The notes beneath the pieces were generated by a model. That model searched no databases. It was not told the DNA's origin and was given only the letters and a program-made list of their open reading frames with translations. Made by a program: the position numbers and the translations under genes. Below, piece after piece: positions 7,035-11,006 of a stretch of 11,006 bases of DNA. The DNA comes from Dehalococcoidia bacterium (GTDB taxonomy: Bacteria > Chloroflexota > Dehalococcoidia > Dehalococcoidales > JAUVZE01): assembly GCA_030602665.1 (NCBI GenBank), contig JAUVZE010000019.1, positions 1-11,006 of the forward strand, written 5' to 3'. Numbering within the stretch: position 1 is the first letter of the stretch; each line of letters starts with the position of its first letter.

Positions 7035-7250
7035 TTACCCCAAACCAATGCCTGAAATGAACAGAGCATAAGCGCCAAAAATATAAAGTCTGATTAGAGC
7101 CAGACTATACCAACCGATGATGATAAGGGTTATTCCCCCTTTTTAACAGCTTATTAGGACCGAAATGGGTTAAACGGCGGTGGGCTTCCTCGTGAGTTAG
7201 ACCTTGATGGTTCGGGTTAAGGATTGAAGAGTTTCTGCTATTTCTGTCAT
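7035..7250 (-). pseudogene. decayed fragment of a cation-transporting P-type ATPase (N-terminal domain)
   Basis: Not an intact gene. Minus strand: an ATG at 7250 opens a frame (MTEIAETLQSLTRTIK) that stops at a TAA near 7200. A -1 shift gives GLTHEEAHRR then LTHFGPNKLL (from 7203), closely matching the N-terminal domain of cation P-type ATPases (consensus GLxxxEAxxRLxxxGPNxL). That frame stops at TAG 7105-7107. A second shift at an A5G5 run continues into a hydrophobic stretch (ITLIIIGWYSLALI then YIFGAYALFISGIGLG) ending at TAA 7035-7037. The actuator, phosphorylation (DKTGT) and most membrane regions are absent. It starts 22 nt after the antiporter stop, same strand, so a Ca2+ ATPase may once have followed the Ca2+/Na+ exchanger (inference). 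Confidence 0.6.
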
Positions 7251-7272
7251 GCCAATTATTTTGAGTTCATTT

Positions 7273-8268
7273 TTAAGCAAATAGAAGGAAAATTAGTGCC
7301 AGATAGACCCCATACACCCCAAGAAGCACGCCACCCTTCCACCTGCCCAATTGTTTGCCGGTAACACCAAAAACTAATAATAGCACCATTAGGGTAAGCA
7401 TCACCGGGTAGTCAAGAACCATAGTTTGCCTTTCCACTGGGAGGAGAGAAAAGCCGATACCACCGAGTCCACGCACCCAGAATATATCTAGAATATCGGC
7501 GCCAATCATGTTACCCACGGCTATTTCTCCATGTCCCTTGAGGGTTGCCGTTAGAGCAGTGACATATTCGGGCAATGATGTCCCCAAGGCAACCACAGTA
7601 AGACCAATAACCAGCTCCGGTATTCCCAGCCAACGGGCGATAACCACTGCAGTCTGGACGACGAACATTGCCCCCACTACCACACCAGCAGTCCCCAGTA
7701 TGAACCATACCACTGCCCGCTTCATATTAAAAGCAGGGACGGCCACTGCCTTAAGGGTCTGTTCGATATCGGCTACCCTCTCTCTTGCGTCCTTGCGACC
7801 TGCTCGGAACGCCCTTATTGAATAATATATATAACCGGCTAGTCCCGCAGTTAGAATTAGAGCATCCCAACGGCTCAGGTAACCATCAAACGATAACAAC
7901 CATATTACCACGCCAGCAAACACCATAATGGCTCCCTGTTGCCAATGGAGTCTGCGGCGAACCGCTACGGTTCTTATTAGTAGACAAGTCCCCAAAATTA
8001 GCCCGATATTGCAAATAGTGGAACCGATGGCATCCCCCATAGTTGTCTGGGGTCGGTCAAAAAATCCGGCTAGTACCGAAACGCTGAACTCAGGCAAAGT
8101 GGTGCCCAGGCTCACGATAGTCGCTCCAATGATAAACTTTGGCACCCGGGTTCTTTCCGCGATGACGACTGCCGAATCTACAAATTTATCAGCCCCTTTG
8201 GTAACAAATGCCAAACCAATTAAGAGCAACAGAATACTGACCCAAATTGGTAATTCACCGCTTAGCAT
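7273..8268 (-). CDS. Ca2+/Na+ antiporter (CaCA family, YrbG/CaxA-like)
   Basis: Membrane exchanger of the Ca2+:cation antiporter family, 331 residues from the chosen start. The two inverted alpha repeats are clear: GATIVSLGTTLPEFSVS (48-64) with GDAIGSTICNIGLILG (78-93), and GLTVVALGTSLPEYVTA (222-238) with GNMIGADILDIFWVRG (252-267). Glu60 and Glu234 in the GT(T/S)LPE motifs match the ion-binding glutamates known in NCX_Mj. By my alignment the usual Asn of the first repeat is Thr84 and the second carries Asp258. I chose the ATG at 8268 because it leaves a short polar lead before the first membrane segment, as in the family. The frame extends to a TTG at 8352 (28 more polar residues, no Shine-Dalgarno), which I consider less likely. 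A Cation P-type ATPase remnant follows. Confidence 0.88.
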   Translation of the reverse strand: MLSGELPIWVSILLLLIGLAFVTKGADKFVDSAVVIAERTRVPKFIIGATIVSLGTTLPEFSVSVLAGFFDRPQTTMGDAIGSTICNIGLILGTCLLIRTVAVRRRLHWQQGAIMVFAGVVIWLLSFDGYLSRWDALILTAGLAGYIYYSIRAFRAGRKDARERVADIEQTLKAVAVPAFNMKRAVVWFILGTAGVVVGAMFVVQTAVVIARWLGIPELVIGLTVVALGTSLPEYVTALTATLKGHGEIAVGNMIGADILDIFWVRGLGGIGFSLLPVERQTMVLDYPVMLTLMVLLLVFGVTGKQLGRWKGGVLLGVYGVYLALIFLLFA

Positions 8269-8677
8269 AGGCAATTTCCATAGACCATCTTGGAGCTCAT
8301 TTTCATTTATTCTTAGTAGACCATGAAAAGCAAATTTTTCGCAGCATACCAAACTGCTGGTGTACTTTCCTGAGTTTTGTTATCTCACTGGGGAAGGCTC
8401 ATCCTTAAGCCTACCTGCCTATGGTAACACAATATCCCCAATTTGAGAAAGTCCTAAACACCCTATCTGGTAAACCACATCGTGCACCTTTTGAACCTCC
8501 GGCAACGAGCACCTCAATATTCTTCAACAGAGTTGGCAATGCAACCAGTATCTTCTTTCTCCACATTGCCCCAGGCTAGGCTTGCGGAATTGTGCTCTGA
8601 TAATTTCACCTTAGCCTGAGCTTAGGTCTTTTGCTAACCTGTTTATCTAAGAAAAAGATGGTATAATTACTAGACAG
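8269..8677. other. intergenic region between antiporter and tRNA-Ser fragment
   Basis: No well-supported gene. The antiporter leader probably lies at its left end. A 51-codon open frame on the minus strand (8411-8566, from MWRKKILVALP to CVTIGR) has an ATG but no Shine-Dalgarno and I do not recognise it; it could be a remnant or chance. The right end holds the promoter of the tRNA-Ser fragment. No terminator with a stem and U-tract is seen. Confidence 0.5.
8662..8667 (+). promoter_or_regulatory. -10 box (TATAAT) of the tRNA-Ser fragment
   Basis: Perfect TATAAT ending 10 nt before the tRNA-Ser 5' end at 8678, the expected tRNA arrangement. The -35 position (about 8639-8644, CTGTTT) is a poor match. 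Confidence 0.6.
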
Positions 8678-8737
8678 GGAGAGGTGTCCGAGTGGTTTAT
8701 GGTGCCGCTCTCGAAAAGCGTCAGTGGGCATGCCACC
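8678..8737 (+). pseudogene. truncated tRNA-Ser(CGA), 5' part only
   Basis: From 8678 the sequence reads as a class II serine tRNA: acceptor 5' strand GGAGAGG, TG, D arm TCCGAGTGGTTTATGGTGC, anticodon arm CCGCT-CTCGAAA-AGCGT with anticodon CGA at 8712-8714. The last anticodon-stem pair (C8705 with T8721) is mismatched. A possible variable arm GTGG-GCATG-CCAC follows (8724-8736). After that there is no T arm (no GTTCGAATC) and no 3' strand CCTCTCC anywhere nearby, so the gene cannot make a tRNA. Sequence from about 8738 on is unrelated. Either an insertion or deletion broke it, or the contig is joined wrongly here. Confidence 0.75.
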
Positions 8738-8834
8738 TAGTCCCGCTAGATACGACTTACTGCTATCTTGTCAAAGCGAAAAACGACTTTTGTATCTGGC
8801 TGTGCCACCCCGTGCTGGGGGATGCTAAACAGTT

Positions 8835-8856
8835 TGTCGGCAAAATGTCGGCAAAA
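8835..8856 (+). repeat. perfect tandem duplication of an 11-bp unit
   Basis: TGTCGGCAAAA occurs twice head to tail without mismatch, in the non-coding stretch between the tRNA-Ser fragment and the stop of the PepSY-like gene. Confidence 0.7.
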
Positions 8857-8896
8857 CAGCGACCCCCCCTGGAGAATTGTCAAGGGGCTTCGAAGG

Positions 8897-9358
8897 TCAA
8901 GGGGAGGGACTTTTAGGAAAGAATTTGCTAGCCAGCCCAAATGCGGTCTGAATGTGCTTAGCTGGTCTCTTGCCCCGCTCTTTGAGAAAAGGAGGGATAT
9001 CAACGTCAGGGCTTCTATGCCCTTTTTGCTTCTTGAGCACCTTGGCTTGCTCCTGACGCCAGATTTCCCACTCCTGCTTGCTATCGACTGGCGTTCCTTG
9101 CGCTTCGAGCTTGTCAATTATCGGCTTGGCTCTCTCAAAAGCGATAAGGATGGGGTCTTGCGAGTGCCACTTCCCTATATCGCCAGTATCACCGTTTACC
9201 TCAATAGTGACATCCTCATACTCAGCCTTCAGTCGCACCTTCCAGATAGCGGGGACAAGCTCTGCCTCTTGCTTCACCTTTTCCCTCGAGGTGAACCAAC
9301 CCACCCTGTTAGCGAATTCCCTAGCCTTTGCTATTGCTTCATCAGAAGAAGTAGCCAT
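8897..9358 (-). CDS. small PepSY-like hypothetical protein
   Basis: 153 residues, no signal peptide or membrane segment. Residues 1-62 resemble a PepSY-type unit: a helix (SSDEAIAKAREFANRVGW), then VPAIWKVRLKAEYEDVTIEV and NGDTGDIGKW, the usual strand pair ending in a D-x-x-T/N-G-x-I turn. Residues 63-112 are charged and helical (FERAKPIIDKLEAQG, KQEWEIWRQEQAKVLKKQK). The last 40 residues are basic and proline-rich and look unlike the rest, possibly read-in of foreign sequence. The ATG at 9358 is supported by a perfect AGGAGG 5 nt upstream and by an extended -10 promoter, so expression is likely. I cannot name a function; PepSY units often inhibit proteases or bind cell-surface partners, but here the protein would be cytoplasmic. 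Confidence 0.65.
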   Translation of the reverse strand: MATSSDEAIAKAREFANRVGWFTSREKVKQEAELVPAIWKVRLKAEYEDVTIEVNGDTGDIGKWHSQDPILIAFERAKPIIDKLEAQGTPVDSKQEWEIWRQEQAKVLKKQKGHRSPDVDIPPFLKERGKRPAKHIQTAFGLASKFFPKSPSP

Positions 9359-9406
9359 TGTGTCCTCCTTTTTACTCCTGTCAACAGAGGCTCATCCAGG
9401 TCTTGG

Positions 9407-9415
9407 ATTATACCA
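9407..9415 (-). promoter_or_regulatory. extended -10 promoter of the PepSY-like gene
   Basis: Minus strand TGGTATAAT with a perfect TATAAT at 9407-9412 and the TG of an extended -10 element. No good -35 is seen, which extended -10 promoters tolerate. Predicted start near 9400, about 42 nt before the ATG. Confidence 0.5.
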
Positions 9416-9755
9416 CAATACGGGAAGAATTTTTAGGCAGCACTTTTACTTCTTGAGGGGAGTCCGTGGCTGTCACCAGTATCCCGACTATGGCCCCAGG
9501 GCGTGACTCCTCATCCTCACCAATCAGACAAGACGTATTAAATTCTAAGCTAAGCCCAACGTAATCAGAGGGACTTAGCGGGGGTTTGACCTTTGAGACA
9601 GGACTTCAAGACGCAAAAGGCAGTCAAGGCAAGCCTATCTAATTTTTGTCTCGTCTTGGGGTGCCATACCTAAAAATTAGGGGGATGCAAGACTTAGTCT
9701 TGCAATTTCGTCTTTTTTGTGCTTTCTCTGTTAAAATTCCTCTAGGGGGTGAAAA
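9413..9755. other. gene-poor stretch with inverted repeats
   Basis: No convincing gene. On the minus strand a 65-codon frame without a start codon (9408-9605, including GEDEESRPGAIVGILVTATD) may be a gene remnant. On the plus strand are 9-bp inverted arms CTAATTTTT (9639-9647) and AAAAATTAG (9672-9680), then the compact hairpin described separately. A 64-codon minus frame at 9639-9833 has low-complexity composition and opposes the small ORF at 9756; I do not consider it real. Confidence 0.5.
9686..9704 (+). terminator. perfect hairpin followed by T-rich tract (terminator or operator)
   Basis: TGCAAGAC-TTA-GTCTTGCA: 8-bp perfect stem, 3-nt loop, followed by ATTTCGTCTTTTTT. On the plus strand this resembles a factor-independent terminator, although the stem is only half GC and the T-run starts late. 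It lies about 50 nt upstream of the small ORF at 9756, so it could equally be a regulatory site. Confidence 0.35.
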
Positions 9756-9878
9756 ATGACGGAGAAAAATGAGGCAGAGGAAAGAGAAACAGGAAAGAGG
9801 AATCCTCAGACAGAGGAAATAGAGGCTTCTCAAATAGAGGGAGCTGAGCCCCTCAAACAGAGACTTCTCAAGAAATAA
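9756..9878 (+). CDS. 40-residue highly charged small protein (candidate)
   Basis: ATG at 9756 preceded by AGGGGGTG (9744-9751) at a workable spacing and by a -10-like TAAAAT (9732-9737). The product is almost all polar: MTEKNEAEERETGKRNPQTE, then EIEASQIEGAEPLKQRLLKK. It would be soluble, with possible short helices. No cysteine, no hydrophobic segment, no family recognised. The DNA is purine-rich with imperfect repeats of CAGAGGAAA, so chance opening of the frame is a real alternative. It lies between the PepSY-like gene and the IS110 element. Confidence 0.3.
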   Translation: MTEKNEAEERETGKRNPQTEEIEASQIEGAEPLKQRLLKK

Positions 9879-10192
9879 TTAAATGCCAGGGCTTCCTATT
9901 GCCGCTAAGGCGTGGAGCAGGTTGTGGCAAGCCCTAGAATCAATTTTTAGCCCCCTTCCCGGGCTTGAATGGTAAAAGAACCTCGTGGCGCTAAGGAAAT
10001 ATGGCACATAAAGGGATTAGTTACTTAAGGTCATGGCGAAATACCCGGTTTGGCAGGCCAAGTACCTAAAATTGGATAAGCAGACTCTCATCATCAGGCA
10101 AGCTCCAAGTGTGGCCCCGCCCTGAGGACAAGAGAGTATCATCCCTGAGAGAGTAACAATCCGATGATTTAGTATATAGATTAAGAAATAGT
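9879..10192. other. non-coding stretch left of the IS110 recombinase
   Basis: No gene seen; the longest ATG frame noted is 30 codons (MAKYPVWQAKYLKLDKQTLI and ten more) with no ribosome site. It holds a bulged stem (9888-9935), a second small stem AGCCC/GGGCT near 9949-9963, a TTGG-CAGG-CCAA hairpin near 10050, and two copies of AGAGAGTA (10131-10138, 10148-10155). The left end of the IS110 element should lie somewhere here, but cannot be fixed without its right end. Confidence 0.5.
9888..9935 (+). other. bulged stem-loop, function unknown
   Basis: AGGGC (9888-9892) and TTGCC (9899-9903) pair with the continuous 3' arm GGCAAGCCCT (9926-9935), giving ten pairs with one 6-nt bulge and a 22-nt loop. 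No T-tract follows, so it is not a simple terminator. It may be part of a structured RNA or chance. Confidence 0.3.
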
Positions 10193-10258
10193 GATGGCTC
10201 CAGGCTACAATAGACAGGTGCGATTATGGAAGCACAAATCTATGCAGGAGGAGCCATC
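10193..10258 (+). ncRNA. nested stem/internal-loop element: candidate IS110 bridge RNA segment and SD-sequestering hairpin
   Basis: Three nested stems: GATGGCTCC (10193-10201) with GGAGCCATC (10250-10258), 9 bp; ATAGA (10210-10214) with TCTAT (10239-10243), 5 bp; GTGC (10218-10221) with GCAC (10232-10235), 4 bp, closing a 10-nt loop. Between the outer stems is an internal loop with 8 nt on the left (10202-10209) and 6 nt on the right (10244-10249). The outer right arm overlaps the AGGAGGAG ribosome site of the IS110 recombinase. IS110-group elements are known to encode a bridge RNA in the non-coding end upstream of the recombinase, with internal loops that pair with target and donor DNA; this shape and place fit, but the assignment is inference. 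Confidence 0.45.
10246..10253 (+). promoter_or_regulatory. ribosome binding site of IS110 recombinase, within a stem
   Basis: AGGAGGAG, 7 nt before the ATG at 10261. Positions 10250-10253 are in the right arm of the 9-bp stem, so a transcript starting left of 10193 would hide the site, while one starting inside the loop would expose it. Confidence 0.6.
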
Positions 10259-10260
10259 GA

Positions 10261-11006
10261 ATGAAGAATAGCGCAGCAAGGAAGCTCAAGCAAGTCCCGA
10301 AGGGGTACCTGGTGATGGGAGTTGACCCACACAAGAAGAGACACGCCGCAGTAGCCATGACCCAAGATTTCACCACTCACAGCAAGTTTAAGTTCAATAA
10401 CTCCAGGGAAGGCTTTGAGATAGCACTGAAAAGAGCCAGGGCAGAGATGGTGAGAACCGGCTCAAGAGGTGTCATCTTTGCCATAGAGACAGGTGGACAC
10501 TACTGGCGTAACCTGGCTTACTTCCTGGATGAGAGAGGTATTCCCTTCCACTTCATCAACCAGTTTACCCTTAAACGGAGGCGGGAGGGGAAAGATCTCA
10601 ATCGCAGGAAGAATGACTATAGGGACAGCGAGGTGGCAGCACAGCTACTCTGCACTGGCGAGTTCACCGATACCAAATTGCAGCATGGGGTATACGCTGA
10701 ACTGCGTGCTGCCTATAATGCCTATCGCCGCCTGGTTAAGGAGAGGACCAGGATCACAAATCTAATTAAAGGACTATTGGATGGAATCTTCCCCGAGTTT
10801 ACCCAGGTCTTCAAAGACCCCTGCGGGCTGACCGCCCTGAGCGTGCTCTCTAGTTGTCCGGTGCCCAATATCGTTGCTCAGATGACAGAGGAAGAGTTTG
10901 TGAATGCCATAAGGGTGAGGCATCAAGGACGTCTTATGAGGAAAAAGCTGTGCGCTCTTCACTATGCTGCTCAAATCTCCATCGGCATTGAGGCAGGTGC
11001 CCAGTC
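10261..11006 (+). CDS. IS110-family DEDD recombinase/transposase (3' partial)
   Basis: 248 codons open to the right edge with no stop, about 60 percent of a usual 330-420 residue member. The N-terminal DEDD (RuvC-like) domain shows GVDPHKKRHAAVAM with Asp22, FAIETGGHYWRNLAYFL with Glu76, and RKNDYRDSEVAAQLL with Asp119 and Asp122, the four catalytic acids. A helical linker (ELRAAYNAYRRLVKERTRIT) follows, then the start of the second domain (FKDPCGLTALSVLSSCP). The C-terminal domain with the catalytic serine lies beyond the window. These enzymes insert elements site-specifically without target duplication, guided by a bridge RNA. The ATG is set by AGGAGGAG 7 nt upstream. The non-coding end precedes the gene, as in the IS110 rather than the IS1111 group. 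Confidence 0.93.
   Translation, partial: MKNSAARKLKQVPKGYLVMGVDPHKKRHAAVAMTQDFTTHSKFKFNNSREGFEIALKRARAEMVRTGSRGVIFAIETGGHYWRNLAYFLDERGIPFHFINQFTLKRRREGKDLNRRKNDYRDSEVAAQLLCTGEFTDTKLQHGVYAELRAAYNAYRRLVKERTRITNLIKGLLDGIFPEFTQVFKDPCGLTALSVLSSCPVPNIVAQMTEEEFVNAIRVRHQGRLMRKKLCALHYAAQISIGIEAGAQ
10261..11006 (+). mobile_element. IS110-family element, left part; boundary unresolved
   Basis: Defined by the recombinase. The left terminus lies upstream of 10193 and the right terminus is outside the window. Terminal inverted repeats are weak or absent in the IS110 group, so none is expected. Interval given is the certain minimum only. Confidence 0.7.

Noticed and set aside
8768..9436. 222-codon plus-strand open frame opposite the PepSY-like gene
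   Set aside because: No ribosome site and biased composition; the minus-strand gene has a perfect Shine-Dalgarno, a promoter and a domain-like sequence. Treated as its shadow.
10493..10765. 90-codon plus-strand frame inside the IS110 gene
   Set aside because: Overlaps the recombinase frame that carries all four DEDD residues; no ribosome site.
1..11006. CRISPR array, retron or toxin-antitoxin pair
   Set aside because: No regularly spaced repeats, no reverse transcriptase and no recognisable toxin or antitoxin were found on either strand.

Overview
The window looks like a bacterial chromosome segment from a strict anaerobe. The gene content (ferredoxin-dependent 2-oxoacid oxidoreductase, URO-D/MtaA-type methyltransferase, SagB-type nitroreductase with a lipoprotein-like N-terminus) would suit an anaerobic Chloroflexota lineage such as Dehalococcoidia. 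That placement is an inference from gene style, not a marker-gene assignment. TTG/GTG starts, close gene packing and consensus sigma70-type promoters in front of tRNA genes are visible throughout.

Layout. 1-646 (+): 3' part of a SagB/ThcOx-type FMN nitroreductase that runs off the left edge; the codons before the first ATG suggest a lipoprotein. 822-1161 (-): tRNA-Val(CAC) and tRNA-Pro(TGG), each with its own promoter and encoded CCA. 1273-5451 (-): tRNA-Arg(CCG) followed 27 nt later by a tight operon porG-porD-porA-porB (four-subunit 2-oxoacid:ferredoxin oxidoreductase, probably pyruvate) and, 20 nt after porB, a URO-D/MtaA-family gene. 5594-6949 (-): SLC13/ArsB-type ion permease with a strong promoter whose -35 box lies inside a perfect 16-bp palindrome, a candidate operator. 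7035-7250 (-): decayed fragment carrying the N-terminal domain of a cation P-type ATPase. 7273-8268 (-): Ca2+/Na+ antiporter. The window centre therefore combines oxidoreductive carbon metabolism with ion transport.

From about 8670 rightward the character changes to accessory DNA. A tRNA-Ser(CGA) gene with a perfect TATAAT box is intact through the anticodon arm, then stops being a tRNA; its T arm and 3' acceptor strand are missing. After it come a PepSY-like small protein gene (minus strand, strong Shine-Dalgarno), a structured low-coding stretch with several inverted repeats, a 40-codon charged small ORF, and the 5' part (248 codons) of an IS110-family DEDD recombinase that runs off the right edge.

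The most interesting element is immediately upstream of the IS110 recombinase. A 66-nt nested stem/internal-loop/stem structure encloses the recombinase Shine-Dalgarno sequence. In IS110-group elements this non-coding end is where the bridge RNA is encoded, so this is a candidate bridge RNA or part of one, a translational lock on the recombinase, or both. The element's left boundary cannot be fixed because its right end is outside the window.
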